Below are positions 35,101 through 44,063 of a stretch of DNA of 64,000 bases, one piece after another. The notes under the pieces are model-generated. The model was given only the letters and a program-made list of their open reading frames with translations, had not been told where the DNA came from and made no database searches. The DNA comes from Williamsia sp. 1135. Lineage in GTDB: Bacteria > Actinomycetota > Actinomycetes > Mycobacteriales > Mycobacteriaceae. The translations under genes were made by a program, and so were the position numbers. Within the stretch, counting starts at the first letter, position 1; every line of letters begins with the position of its first letter. Where the stretch lies: the NCBI RefSeq assembly GCF_002095395.1, contig NZ_MJEI01000103.1, positions 124,001-188,000 of the forward strand. Reading direction: 5' to 3'.

Positions 35101-35835
35101 TCAGCTGACGGCGGGGTACTTGTCTGCCAGGTACTGCTTGAAGGTCTGGTTCCCGAAACCCGGCCCCTCGATGAGGTTCTCGCCGGCTGCGAACGCCTTG
35201 AACAGCTTTCCCGGAATGCTCGGGCGGTGTCGTCCCGTTGCCTGCTTCCAGGCGTCGAGCAGATCGCTCGCGGTGCGCTGCTCGGGACCGCCGATGTCAT
35301 CGACCCGGCCCGCGGGGTCGCCCGCCGCCAGTTCCACGAGTCGCGCCGCGACTTCAGCGGTGCCGATGGGCTGGAAGCGGATCGACGGACTCACGAACAC
35401 CGGTGAGAACCTCTGTGCGGTGAACATCTGTTCCACGAACGGGTGGAACTGCGTGGCCCGCTGCAGGGTCACCGGCACGTGGGAGTTCGTCGCGATCTCC
35501 TCGATCTGGACGCGGTGCTTGTAGAACCCCATCGGGATGGTGTCGATGCCGACGATCGAAAGCAGCACCACGTGCGCGACGCCTGCCTCGGCAGCCGCCC
35601 GAAAGAGGTTCTCGGCGACCTGTATGTCCTTCGCGCCGTTGGTCGTCGCGAGGTGGATGATGGTGTCGACGTCGTCGAGGACGGCGCTGTCGACGCCGGT
35701 GAGCAGATCTCCGGTGACCAGCCCCGGACCGCTGCGCCTGCTCAGCGCACGCACGTCGTGCCCGGCGTTCCGCAACTGCGCGGTGGTCGGGACGCCGATC
35801 CGCCCGGTGGCTCCGGTGACCAAGAATGTCGTCAT
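35101..35835 (-). CDS. NmrA-like NAD(P)-binding oxidoreductase (ECF41 partner)
   Basis: 244 residues from ATG 35835 (MTTFLVTGATGRIG), with AAAGG about 9 bases upstream. The Rossmann motif is TGATGRIG. Atypical SDRs of this group oxidise or isomerise small molecules, or act as redox sensors. It is divergent from an ECF41-type sigma factor. That sigma group is known to sit beside and transcribe carboxymuconolactone-decarboxylase/oxidoreductase/epimerase genes, which this one matches. Confidence 0.88.
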   Translation of the reverse strand: MTTFLVTGATGRIGVPTTAQLRNAGHDVRALSRRSGPGLVTGDLLTGVDSAVLDDVDTIIHLATTNGAKDIQVAENLFRAAAEAGVAHVVLLSIVGIDTIPMGFYKHRVQIEEIATNSHVPVTLQRATQFHPFVEQMFTAQRFSPVFVSPSIRFQPIGTAEVAARLVELAAGDPAGRVDDIGGPEQRTASDLLDAWKQATGRHRPSIPGKLFKAFAAGENLIEGPGFGNQTFKQYLADKYPAVS

Positions 35836-35892
35836 GAGTGCTGCCTTTCGTCGTCTCGGCCGGCGTGTGTTTGCCTGGCAAAACCCCAGACC

Positions 35893-35915
35893 GACGAGGC
35901 GTTGCGAATGTGACA
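35893..35915 (-). promoter_or_regulatory. Candidate ECF41-dependent promoter
   Basis: On the minus strand TGTCACA (35915-35909) is the reported ECF41 -35 element, and CGTC (35896-35893) resembles the -10. The spacer is only 12 bases, shorter than usual, so either the -10 lies elsewhere or the match is partial. It faces the NmrA-like gene. A TTTGCC-T-GGCAAA palindrome lies at 35870-35882, between this site and the gene. Confidence 0.45.
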
Positions 35916-35979
35916 AGCTCATCGAAATGGCTGACACACGGTCGGATCCGGCGGCCGAGACCTGGCGAAAGGGTATGTG

Positions 35980-36918
35980 ATGTCGCAGGCGACAGCTCTA
36001 AACGAGTTCGAACGACTCCGGCCACGCCTGTTCGGAATCGCCTACCGCATGACCGGCGCGGCCGGTGAAGCCGAAGACCTGGTGCAGGATGCCTGGCTCC
36101 GCTGGCAGGGGACCGATCACGACGTGGTCCGCAATGCGGAGGCGTTCCTCGTCACCACCGTCACCCGACTGTCCATCAATGCGGTGACATCCGCACGAGC
36201 GACACGGGAGACCTACATCGGACCCTGGCTGCCGGAGCCGGTGTCGACCGTCGATGATCCCGCGCTCGGGGCCGTTCGCGCCGAAGCACTGGAGATGGCG
36301 GTGGTCCTGCTACTCGAACGCCTCGATCCGCGCGAGCGCGCGGCATACATCCTGCGCGAAGCCTTCGACTACCCCTACCGCGAGATCGCTCGGCTGCTCG
36401 AGACCAATGAGGCCAATGCCCGGCAGCTGGCCCGCAGGGCGCGCGAACACGTCGGACGTGAACGCCACACGTCGGTGGACCCCGACGAGCGGGCGCGGGT
36501 CATGACCGCGTTCGTCGCGGCCGCGCAGGCGGGCGATCTCGCCGCGCTCGAAGCTGCGCTCACCGCGGACGTGGTCTCGATCAGCGACGGCGGCGGCATC
36601 GTCAGCGCCGCCCGCGTCCCGATCTTCGGTCGCGACAAGGTCGCCCGGTTCGTCCTCGGTGCCGTCACGAAGTTCGCAGTCGGGTCGTACCCGCTGCTCG
36701 TCGAGTGCAACGGTGGGCCCGCGGTGTTGACGGTGCGAGATGGGAAGCCTGACACGCTGCTCTCGTTCGAGTTCTCGGCCCCGGGGACGCAGCGGAGCGG
36801 AGCTCGAGAGGGATCGGCGGGAATCAGCCGACTGATGTTCGTGCGGAATCCTGGCAAACTCACGCAACTGGAGGCGCTGATCCCGCCCGTCGATCCGACG
36901 TCAGACGGTGATGACTGA
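35980..36918 (+). CDS. ECF41-type RNA polymerase sigma factor (SigJ-like)
   Basis: 312 residues from ATG 35980 with AAAGGG 6 bases upstream. Sigma region 2 (RLFGIAYRMTGAAGEAEDLVQ) and region 4 (AYILREAFDYPYREIARLL) are followed by a fused SnoaL-like domain (about 185-300). That domain carries the group hallmarks DGGG (in ISDGGGIV) and NPGKL, a variant of NPDKL. The domain replaces an anti-sigma factor in ECF41 proteins. M. tuberculosis SigJ belongs here. The gene overlaps the convergent DUF3054 gene by 18 bases. Confidence 0.9.
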   Translation: MSQATALNEFERLRPRLFGIAYRMTGAAGEAEDLVQDAWLRWQGTDHDVVRNAEAFLVTTVTRLSINAVTSARATRETYIGPWLPEPVSTVDDPALGAVRAEALEMAVVLLLERLDPRERAAYILREAFDYPYREIARLLETNEANARQLARRAREHVGRERHTSVDPDERARVMTAFVAAAQAGDLAALEAALTADVVSISDGGGIVSAARVPIFGRDKVARFVLGAVTKFAVGSYPLLVECNGGPAVLTVRDGKPDTLLSFEFSAPGTQRSGAREGSAGISRLMFVRNPGKLTQLEALIPPVDPTSDGDD

Positions 36919-37302
36919 ACGCCGCACCAGCAGCACCCGGACCGCACGCCAGCCCAGCAGGAACGCGCCGAGCACGATGGTCGCGACGATGACGAAGCTG
37001 AATGCGACGCCCTGATGGAAGAGGTGGCGCAGGGTCATCCCGATGGCGACCGCGCCGATCCACATCAGCGCACCGTCGGGGATGAGTCGTTCGGGCCGGA
37101 AGTCGTAGTCGAACCCGTGGTCGGCGAGCATGTGCGCGAAGAGATACGCCAGGGCCCAGCCGATCGCCGCGCCGATCGCGAAGGGCCAGGTGGTGCTGAA
37201 CACGCCTTCGATCGACAGACCCTCGGCGTGGTTCATGCGGCCGATGAAAGCGAAGACGAGCACCGCGAGTAGATCACTGAGGGCGGTGAGCGTTCGGCGC
37301 AT
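36901..37302 (-). CDS. DUF3054 small membrane protein
   Basis: 133 residues from ATG 37302; an upstream GTG is possible. Four hydrophobic segments are visible. The pattern matches the DUF3054 family common in actinobacteria, including an N-terminal DLLAVLVFAFIGRMNHAEG. Function unknown. It overlaps the sigma factor tail-to-tail and is followed upstream by the flippase-like gene on the same strand. Confidence 0.8.
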   Translation of the reverse strand: MRRTLTALSDLLAVLVFAFIGRMNHAEGLSIEGVFSTTWPFAIGAAIGWALAYLFAHMLADHGFDYDFRPERLIPDGALMWIGAVAIGMTLRHLFHQGVAFSFVIVATIVLGAFLLGWRAVRVLLVRRSVITV

Positions 37303-37332
37303 ACGAGCCACCGTAGCGGGCACCGCGCGCGC

Positions 37333-38493
37333 TCAGCGAACCGAATCGGGCGAATCCGGCCGTTCGTCGGACGGTCGGATGACCGGGGGGTCGGGATCGG
37401 TGGACACGCTCTTCGAGCGGTCTTCCACGACGTCGTCGAGCTCTTCCTCTACTTCTTCCTCGATCGTGTCCCCGCTCTCGGCCTCGGCCCGGTAGGTACC
37501 CCGGAACATGACGAGGATCACAATCCAGCCCACGAGAGCCACCAACAGGTAGCTGATCATGCGGTACACCAGAACCGCGGTGACCGATTCCGCTGCGCCC
37601 ATCCCGGCGGACGTCAACGCGGGCACCAGCACGCCGTCGACGACCCCGAGTCCTCCCGGGAGCAGTGGTATCGCGGTGCCCACGGCCTTCGATGCGGCGT
37701 ACGCCACCATCAATCCGGCGATGCTGGGTTGCCCGCCGACCGCGTAGCAGGCGAAGGCCAGACAGGCGACGTCCGCGACCCAGTTGAACAGTGACCACCC
37801 GAACGCTTGCGAGGCTTCCTTCGGTTTGAGCTGAACTGCCTGCAGTTGCCGCAAGATCTCGTGCCACCGCTGGACGCCGTGATCCGCGGCTTTGTCGCGG
37901 AGGTGATTGATCCACCGCAGCAACGTGACGCCGATGCCCTCGATCGATTCCGGGTGCCGGGCGATGTACTGGGCGACCAGGGCGAACGCGATGAAGCCGC
38001 TGATCGAGAAGATGACCGAGAACGGACTTGTCTTGGCTCCCGCCAGGAGGGCGCCTCCCAGGCCGAGGACGGCGAGACCGACACCCATCAAGAGTCCGGA
38101 CATGACGACCTGCCACGACGCGATGACGGGTGTCGCTCCCCACTTGCGGGTTTCGCGGTAGGTGAATGCGGGCGCGAGCACCTGCCCACCGGGCATCGTC
38201 TGGCTCAGCGAGTTCGCCGCGAGTACCACTGACAGGGACTGCCACTGCTTCACCCTGACACCGGCCGATCGGAGAAGCGTCCGCTGCACCTGCGCGAAGC
38301 TGTCCATCGAGAGCACGGCTGCCAAGATGCAGAGGGCAACCCACTCCCACTCGATCTCGTCGAGGTGGAACCAGGTCTCCCTGAGCTTCGGCCAGACCAG
38401 ATAGGCCTCGACCGAGAGAATCACCACGACCAACGCGAGTGCCACCCAGCGCACCCACCAGAAGCGGCGGCGGGTCGATTGCGTCGCCGTCAT
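37333..38493 (-). CDS. YbhN/MprF-type flippase-like membrane protein
   Basis: 386 residues from ATG 38493 (MTATQSTRRR). Seven to eight membrane segments match the lysylphosphatidylglycerol-synthase transmembrane region family, with the conserved NSLSQTMPGGQV, AVGTAIPLLPGGLGVVDG and FNWVADVACL blocks. Such proteins move lipids or lipid-linked sugars across the membrane. The C-terminal tail is highly acidic (SGDTIEEEVEEELDDVVED) and then polar. It is divergent from the AI-2E transporter gene. Confidence 0.85.
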   Translation of the reverse strand: MTATQSTRRRFWWVRWVALALVVVILSVEAYLVWPKLRETWFHLDEIEWEWVALCILAAVLSMDSFAQVQRTLLRSAGVRVKQWQSLSVVLAANSLSQTMPGGQVLAPAFTYRETRKWGATPVIASWQVVMSGLLMGVGLAVLGLGGALLAGAKTSPFSVIFSISGFIAFALVAQYIARHPESIEGIGVTLLRWINHLRDKAADHGVQRWHEILRQLQAVQLKPKEASQAFGWSLFNWVADVACLAFACYAVGGQPSIAGLMVAYAASKAVGTAIPLLPGGLGVVDGVLVPALTSAGMGAAESVTAVLVYRMISYLLVALVGWIVILVMFRGTYRAEAESGDTIEEEVEEELDDVVEDRSKSVSTDPDPPVIRPSDERPDSPDSVR

Positions 38494-38617
38494 GCTAGGC
38501 ACCCTATCGGGCGGCAGTGTCCGAGTTACAGCCGAGACTCGGCGAAACCGTACGCGAGTATTCGCCCCTGCGCCGGGTTCAGCGCGTGACGCAAGGGTGG
38601 GGTCTAATGTTGCCCAG

Positions 38618-39904
38618 GTGAGCCAGGGGAAACTCGAGGACGTCAGCACCACAGACCGAACCGCAGATCGATTGAAGGTGCATCCGGTCGTCCGGGCCGC
38701 CGCAGAGTGGTCGTGGCGCCTGGTGGTGATCGCGGTCGCGCTGTATGTCGCGTCCCAGGTGATCGCGAGATACGAAGAAGTCTTCGTCCCGATCGGGCTG
38801 GCGGTGCTGGGCACGGCGTTCCTGGTGCCGGTGGTCGACTGGCTCAATCGTCGTGGGGTGCCGCGCGCGCTGGCCGTCGTCGCGTCGCTGGTGGTTGCGA
38901 TCGGCGCGATCGCCGGGATCATGACCTTCGTCGTGCAGCAGTTCATCGACGGTGTCCCGGATCTGACGGATCAGGTCACCAAGACCATCGACGACAGCCG
39001 GGGCTGGCTCGTCGATGGCCCGCTGAACATCCGTCAGGAGCAGATCGATCATCTCGGCGACGACTCCATCAAGTTCCTGCAGGACAACCAGGACAAGGTG
39101 ACATCCGGCGCGTTGGCGACCTTCACCACGGTCAGCGAGATCGTCACCGGTGGCCTTCTGATGCTGTTCCTGATGATCTTCTTTCTCTATGGCGGCGGCC
39201 AGATCTGGCGGTTCCTGACGCTGGCCATTCCGGAGGGGTCCCGCGAAAAGGTGTGGGAAGCAGGGCAGAACGGGTTCGGATCCCTGGTCGGATATGTGCG
39301 CGCGACTGTGGTGGTCGCGGCTGTCGACGCGATCGGTATCGGCGCGGGTCTGGCGATTCTGCAGGTGCCGCTGGCTCTTCCGCTGGCATCCCTGGTGTTC
39401 ATCGGTGCGTTCATCCCCATCGTCGGTGCACTGATCACAGGCAGCCTCGCAGTCCTCGTGGCCCTGGTGACCCAGGGCTGGATCGCCGCAGTCATCGCAC
39501 TGGCCGTGGTGGTGGGAGTGATGCAGCTCGAAAGCCATGTGCTGCAACCATTCCTGTTGGGGCGTTCGGTCCGTCTGCACCCGGTGGCGGTGGTGCTCGC
39601 GATCGCGGCCGGCCTGGTCACCGCGGGTATCGTCGGTGGTCTGCTGGCGGTACCGATCATCGCCTTCCTCAACACCGCGATCCGGACGCTGGTGGACAAG
39701 TCGAAGTCGATCGATGACGACAGTGAGCTGGCCAAGGTGGCCGCGGCCACAGGTAAAGAACACGAACGAATGTACGAGGCCGAACCCGACCGGCCGAAGT
39801 GGGATGATCTCGACGCGCACGGCGCCCGGGGGCCGAAGACCGAGAAACCCGACGACGACGCGGCACCGGACGACAAGCGGGGCAGCTCAGACGATTCCAG
39901 CTGA
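38618..39904 (+). CDS. AI-2E family transporter
   Basis: 428 residues. About eight membrane segments with the AI-2E family blocks VFIGAFIPIVGALITGSLAVL and QPFLLGRSVRLHPV. The hydrophilic C-terminus ends with an acidic Asp-rich tail. Family members include the TqsA exporter and Na+/H+ antiporters, so the substrate is uncertain. I chose GTG 38618; a TAATGT at 38605-38610 ends just 7 bases before it, so the mRNA is probably leaderless. Two bases separate its last coding codon from the histidine kinase gene. Confidence 0.85.
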   Translation: MSQGKLEDVSTTDRTADRLKVHPVVRAAAEWSWRLVVIAVALYVASQVIARYEEVFVPIGLAVLGTAFLVPVVDWLNRRGVPRALAVVASLVVAIGAIAGIMTFVVQQFIDGVPDLTDQVTKTIDDSRGWLVDGPLNIRQEQIDHLGDDSIKFLQDNQDKVTSGALATFTTVSEIVTGGLLMLFLMIFFLYGGGQIWRFLTLAIPEGSREKVWEAGQNGFGSLVGYVRATVVVAAVDAIGIGAGLAILQVPLALPLASLVFIGAFIPIVGALITGSLAVLVALVTQGWIAAVIALAVVVGVMQLESHVLQPFLLGRSVRLHPVAVVLAIAAGLVTAGIVGGLLAVPIIAFLNTAIRTLVDKSKSIDDDSELAKVAAATGKEHERMYEAEPDRPKWDDLDAHGARGPKTEKPDDDAAPDDKRGSSDDSS

Positions 39905-39907
39905 CGC

Positions 39908-41119
39908 ATGAGTTCCCGCGCAGCGCTCTCCTCGTTACTCGACGATGATCCGGTGGGTCCGCTCTGGCGGGCCGCCCAGGTGTTCCGGTTGCTCAGTTTC
40001 GTCTACGCGCTGGGGTTTCAGCTGGCGGTGCACAATGACTACGAACGGGTGGCGTGGAGCTGGTTCCTCTTCGCGGTCCTGACCGTGTGGACCGGGATCA
40101 GCACGATCGGCTACCTCAAGGGCACCGGACGTCGCTGGTCGTGGGTCATCGCCGAGTTGGTGATCGTGTGCGTGCTGGTGATCTCCACCCGGTTCGTCGC
40201 CTCGGCCGACTGGGCGGCGTCGAACCAGTCGTTCCCCACGACCCTGTGGGCGACGAATGTCGTTGTGTCGGCCGCGATCCTGGGCGGTCCGCTGGTGGGC
40301 GCCGGCTTCGGACTCGTGGTGCGGGCCGCCAGCGCGGTCGCCAAGGGTGGTTACGACCTCAATGTGGGACGCGACGCCACGGTGGTGGTGCTGCTGGCGG
40401 TGGGGGTCGGGGTCGGTCTGGCCTCGGTGACGGCCCGCCGGAATCACGATCGGGTTGCCAGGGCGATGCGGGTCGCCGCCGCGGCCGAGGAGCGCGATCG
40501 GCTGAGCAGGCAGGTGCACGACGGGGTGTTGCAGGTGCTGGCGTTGATCAGCCGGCGTGGTGCGGAAATCGGCGGCGAGACAGCGCAGTTGGCGCAGTTG
40601 GCGGGTGAACAGGAACGGTCGTTGCGGCGGTTGATCGCCGATATCGAACCGGCGGCCCTTTCCGGTGGGCCGGCCGACATCGACCTTCGGCTGCTGCTCC
40701 GCCCCCACGCCGGTGACCGGGTGTCCCTCAGTGAACCGGGTGAGCCCGTCACCCTCGATCACCGGATGGCTCTGGAAGTCGAGGCCGCGGTGGTCAACGC
40801 TCTCGACAACGTCAGATTCCACGCGGGCCCCATAGCGAAGGCCTTCGTGCTGGTCGAGGATCTCGGGGACGAGGTGGTCGTCAGCGTGCGCGACGACGGC
40901 GTCGGCATCGACGAGGGCCGGCTGGTGGAAGCAGTCGCCGAGGGACGGATGGGGGTGTCCCGGTCCATTGTCGAGCGGATGGAAGCTCTCGGTGGATCGG
41001 CCCGGTTGGACACGGGGCCGGGCGAGGGCACCGAGTGGGAGCTGACAGTGCCCAGAATGAGCGGTCGTCAAGCGAGCGGCCCGGAGACGGATACGAAGGG
41101 TGAAGCAGATGCCTCCTGA
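39908..41119 (+). CDS. Two-component sensor histidine kinase (MacS-like)
   Basis: 403 residues. An N-terminal region of about five membrane segments (DUF5931-like) is followed by the phospho-acceptor segment EERDRLSRQVHDGVLQVLAL (His near residue 203) and a HATPase_c domain with DDGVGIDEG. That is the actinobacterial MacS layout. It overlaps its response regulator by 11 bases. The pair and the AI-2E gene appear to be one operon. Confidence 0.88.
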   Translation: MSSRAALSSLLDDDPVGPLWRAAQVFRLLSFVYALGFQLAVHNDYERVAWSWFLFAVLTVWTGISTIGYLKGTGRRWSWVIAELVIVCVLVISTRFVASADWAASNQSFPTTLWATNVVVSAAILGGPLVGAGFGLVVRAASAVAKGGYDLNVGRDATVVVLLAVGVGVGLASVTARRNHDRVARAMRVAAAAEERDRLSRQVHDGVLQVLALISRRGAEIGGETAQLAQLAGEQERSLRRLIADIEPAALSGGPADIDLRLLLRPHAGDRVSLSEPGEPVTLDHRMALEVEAAVVNALDNVRFHAGPIAKAFVLVEDLGDEVVVSVRDDGVGIDEGRLVEAVAEGRMGVSRSIVERMEALGGSARLDTGPGEGTEWELTVPRMSGRQASGPETDTKGEADAS

Positions 41120-41774
41120 GGACTTGCGGGTCATGGTCGTCGACGATCACCCGATGTGGAGAGACGGGGTCGCCCGAGATCTCACCGATGCCGGGTTCGA
41201 CGTCGTGGCCACCGCGGACAGCGTCGAGGCGGCGGCGCGTCGAGGGGGCGCGGTGCAGCCGGACGTGGTGCTGATGGACATGCACCTGCCCGACGGCAAC
41301 GGGGCCGAGGCGACCGTGCGGATCTTGGAGGTGTCGCCGCGCAGCCGGGTTCTGGTGCTGTCGGCGTCGGACGAGCGTGAGGACGTGCTCGAGGCCGTGA
41401 AGGCCGGCGCGAGCGGATACCTGGTGAAGAGTGCCTCGAAGGAAGAATTGCTGGCCGCGGTGCGGGCGACAGCGAACGGTCAGGCGGTCTTCACGCCCGG
41501 CCTCGCCGGTCTGGTGCTGGGGGAGTATCGCCGTATCGCGCGGGACCCCGACCGCCCGGTAGATGCTCCGGCACTCACCGACCGGGAGACGGAGGTGCTG
41601 CGGTACGTGGCGAAGGGGCTGAGCGCCAAGCAGATCGCGACGAAGCTGTCTCTGAGTCATCGAACCGTCGAGAACCACGTGCAGGCCACGCTGCGAAAGT
41701 TGCAGCTGGGCAACCGGGTGGAGCTGACCAGGTATGCGATCGAGCACGGTTTGGACGAAGAACCCGGCGGCTGA
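41109..41774 (+). CDS. NarL/FixJ-family response regulator (MacR-like)
   Basis: 221 residues from ATG 41109 with GAAGGG 8 bases upstream. The receiver domain has DDHPMWRDGV and the phosphorylated Asp in VVLMDMHLPDG. The C-terminal LuxR-type HTH is LTDRETEVLRYVAKGLSAKQIA (about 156-177). It pairs with the upstream kinase. MacRS regulates morphology and cell-wall genes in Streptomyces; the targets here are unknown. It is the last core gene before the accessory region. Confidence 0.9.
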   Translation: MPPEDLRVMVVDDHPMWRDGVARDLTDAGFDVVATADSVEAAARRGGAVQPDVVLMDMHLPDGNGAEATVRILEVSPRSRVLVLSASDEREDVLEAVKAGASGYLVKSASKEELLAAVRATANGQAVFTPGLAGLVLGEYRRIARDPDRPVDAPALTDRETEVLRYVAKGLSAKQIATKLSLSHRTVENHVQATLRKLQLGNRVELTRYAIEHGLDEEPGG

Positions 41775-41833
41775 TGGTCTTGCCCGCGGTCTTACGACTC
41801 CGGTTCCGGCTCGGTGGGTTTGGTGAACCGCTT

Positions 41834-41863
41834 CATCTGCGCTAAATCTAATTAGCGCAGGTG
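41834..41863. terminator. Rho-independent-type terminator
   Basis: CATCTGCGCTAA (41834-41845) pairs with TTAGCGCAGGTG (41852-41863), with one wobble, around ATCTAA. It lies 60 bases after the response regulator. The remaining bases to 42059 show no tRNA, integrase or repeat, although the accessory region begins here. Confidence 0.7.
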
Positions 41864-42059
41864 CCTGTCCGTCGAGCTGCCATGACAGCCTCGCTGTGAG
41901 CTAGTCCAGACCATGTCTGCAGCTAACTGCGGAATGCCTCCGCGCTCCTGCAGATTCGCACAACCGCCGCGGTTACACGGTTGTCGTTAAGGCTCACGAG
42001 GCTCGACGTCACCGGTAACGGTGCGTGCCCGAGGATGGCGCAACAGAGTCTGCCGAAGA

Positions 42060-43322
42060 CTACAGCGAGGCGCGCTCCTTCAGCCAGTCGTCACGCCACC
42101 GGTGGAACTCGGCAGCGAATGCGGAGTTCCGTTCCAGGGCTTCCTGAATATTCGCGCGCTGCTTCTTTGACGCGTGCTGGTCCACCGAACTCGGACCACA
42201 CATGACGGCCAGCGCCTTCGGGTAGATCTTCCACTTGAGCACCAGTCGCTTCGAGATGAATGAGATGAGCTCTGCGGCGCCTTCACCCGCGCGGTTGGAT
42301 TCGGCCACTGTGGTGGTGCGGCCAGAGTGGATGAGGCTGTTGCGGACGTCGACAACGTGACGTCGCCAATCAGCCACCGCACCCCTGCTATCTAGGTGCC
42401 AAGTTCCACCTAGTCGCGGTGCATACGTCGTCTTTACGCGGAGGGTGATCGAACTTGCGTTGACCCACATCTGAGCGGCCTCCGCCGGTGTCTTTCCCTC
42501 TTCCCACAACATCGCCGCGAGCGTGCTGTCGAGCGCCACCTCGCACGTGACCGCGCTGCTCAGCACCGAGGCGCGGTAGTCGCCAGCGACGTGCTCCGCG
42601 CGGCTCCGAGCGTCGTGATCGCGGATCAGAGCGCTGATACTGCCAAGCGTGAGTTGAGTGAATACATTGCCGACCGAAACCGCGTCGACCGGCTCCCAAG
42701 TAACCGACTGGACTGGAACGTGGTCGAGCACGATCGCCTGTTGACCTTCATCGAAGCTGATTGCCCCGGCGTCGGTCTGTTTACCGAACGCGGCGGGGAT
42801 GATTGGATTTAACGCTTTGTAGTGAAGTTCCGGAAGCGGAATGCTCGACGCGATTCGTACTGAGCGAACGCTGTCTGCCACCAGCCAGTGAGCCAGGGTC
42901 AGAGGGTCTACTTTGCCGTCGTGCGGCGGTGTTAAGGCAGCAGCGCGACTCTTCACCGGAACCATCACAACTGCCACTGAGCGTTCACGTGGGGCGTCTG
43001 CGGTCTCAGGCTGCGTTTCACGGGCCGCCCGGCCAGTTACCCGGGCGAGGACCGACGATGCCAGAACGCTGCCCTCAAAAACGGGGTCCGCTCCATGCGA
43101 CTCCGTCGACCATGTGAGGAGACAGGTGAACGCGTCCAGCATCCACGAGTCGTCGTGTTCGGCAGGGTCGACCCCACGTATCCGTAGATACTCGTGTCCG
43201 ACGTGGATTTGCACCGGTTCTGTGCTCAGCGGCACCGCGTACGGCAGCACGAATGAGAAGGCGACGACGCCCGCGGGTTCTTGCCCCAGCGGCACCTCGC
43301 TCGGTTCCATCGGACTGCTCAC
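42060..43322 (-). CDS. Unknown protein with C-terminal HEPN-like motif
   Basis: 420 residues from GTG 43322, overlapping the upstream gene's stop by 4 bases (GTGA). I recognise no named family. In the C-terminal third, DVRNSLIHSG fits the R-x4-6-H pattern of HEPN domains, which are often RNases in toxin-antitoxin, abortive-infection and CRISPR-linked systems. The surroundings (helical, repeated Arg/Lys) agree with such a fold. The N-terminal 250 residues are mixed and unassigned. The GC content and neighbours mark it as accessory. A defence role is inference. Confidence 0.6.
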   Translation of the reverse strand: MSSPMEPSEVPLGQEPAGVVAFSFVLPYAVPLSTEPVQIHVGHEYLRIRGVDPAEHDDSWMLDAFTCLLTWSTESHGADPVFEGSVLASSVLARVTGRAARETQPETADAPRERSVAVVMVPVKSRAAALTPPHDGKVDPLTLAHWLVADSVRSVRIASSIPLPELHYKALNPIIPAAFGKQTDAGAISFDEGQQAIVLDHVPVQSVTWEPVDAVSVGNVFTQLTLGSISALIRDHDARSRAEHVAGDYRASVLSSAVTCEVALDSTLAAMLWEEGKTPAEAAQMWVNASSITLRVKTTYAPRLGGTWHLDSRGAVADWRRHVVDVRNSLIHSGRTTTVAESNRAGEGAAELISFISKRLVLKWKIYPKALAVMCGPSSVDQHASKKQRANIQEALERNSAFAAEFHRWRDDWLKERASL

Positions 43323-43978
43323 GAGGTCGGCTCCCCGCCGTCTGCGATGCCGGTCCCGTTCATCCGCGACCATAGGACTGCCTGGATCACAAGCCCCTCT
43401 GTTTCAGGGTCGACCGGAACTGTGGAGCTGCGGGGTCCTCGCGTCGCGAGCAGCTCGCCGATCGGTGCGAGGTACTTCACCCACAGGGTGTCCCGCAGCG
43501 ACTTCACGTGTTCGGCGAACTCAACGACGAGTGGGGATCCAAGGGGAGGCCCACCTGAGGACGACACCGCCACCCTGATGGAGTCGAGGACGGGGAGATC
43601 TGAGTCGAGGTAGTCGGCGTAGACGTCGACGGTCTCCAGTTCGCGGGACTTGCGGTGAGCGACGTGGTCGTGGCGCCAGACCATCAAAGTCTGGTGGAAC
43701 TCAACGCCACGGTCGCCGCGGGCGGCCCGGATCAGTTCCTCGTAGTCGACGTTGCGCCGCTTGTCGCTGACAGCCATGCGCCCATAGCTGACCACTGCCG
43801 CCTCCCACAGCGCGCGCCGAACGAAGACGTTGGAAGCGGTATCGGGCAGACCTGCCCTCTCAGCGAGAGCCATGTCGGCGTGGACCAGGTCCCCCCAGAG
43901 CGAGGCCCACTTGGCGAGGCGATTCGCGTCGGACTCGTCGAGGTTTACCCGCCGCACGTGGTAGTTCTCATCCGTCAT
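43319..43978 (-). CDS. Unknown protein, possibly HEPN-like, coupled to downstream gene
   Basis: 219 residues from ATG 43978 (MTDENYHV). Predicted largely helical. The segment VWRHDHVAHRKS fits R-x5-H and the AbiU2/HEPN style in which a kinship of short helices carries a RxxxxH site. It overlaps the next gene by 4 bases, so the two proteins are made together, as in toxin-antitoxin or two-subunit systems. I cannot assign a family with confidence. Confidence 0.55.
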   Translation of the reverse strand: MTDENYHVRRVNLDESDANRLAKWASLWGDLVHADMALAERAGLPDTASNVFVRRALWEAAVVSYGRMAVSDKRRNVDYEELIRAARGDRGVEFHQTLMVWRHDHVAHRKSRELETVDVYADYLDSDLPVLDSIRVAVSSSGGPPLGSPLVVEFAEHVKSLRDTLWVKYLAPIGELLATRGPRSSTVPVDPETEGLVIQAVLWSRMNGTGIADGGEPTS

Positions 43979-44063
43979 GGGTAGATGATGGCTGGAGACC
44001 GGCAAGTCGCTGGACCATGCCCCCTCAGAATGCGACCCGGTGAGGCTGAGCGTGCTGATGGCG

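Noticed and set aside
38579-39820. 413-codon minus-strand frame over the AI-2E transporter
   Set aside because: His/Gln/Asp-rich antisense of a membrane protein gene; not a protein-like sequence.
41864-42059. Possible tRNA or attachment site at the island's left end
   Set aside because: No cloverleaf, anticodon arm or integrase nearby; only a terminator hairpin just upstream.
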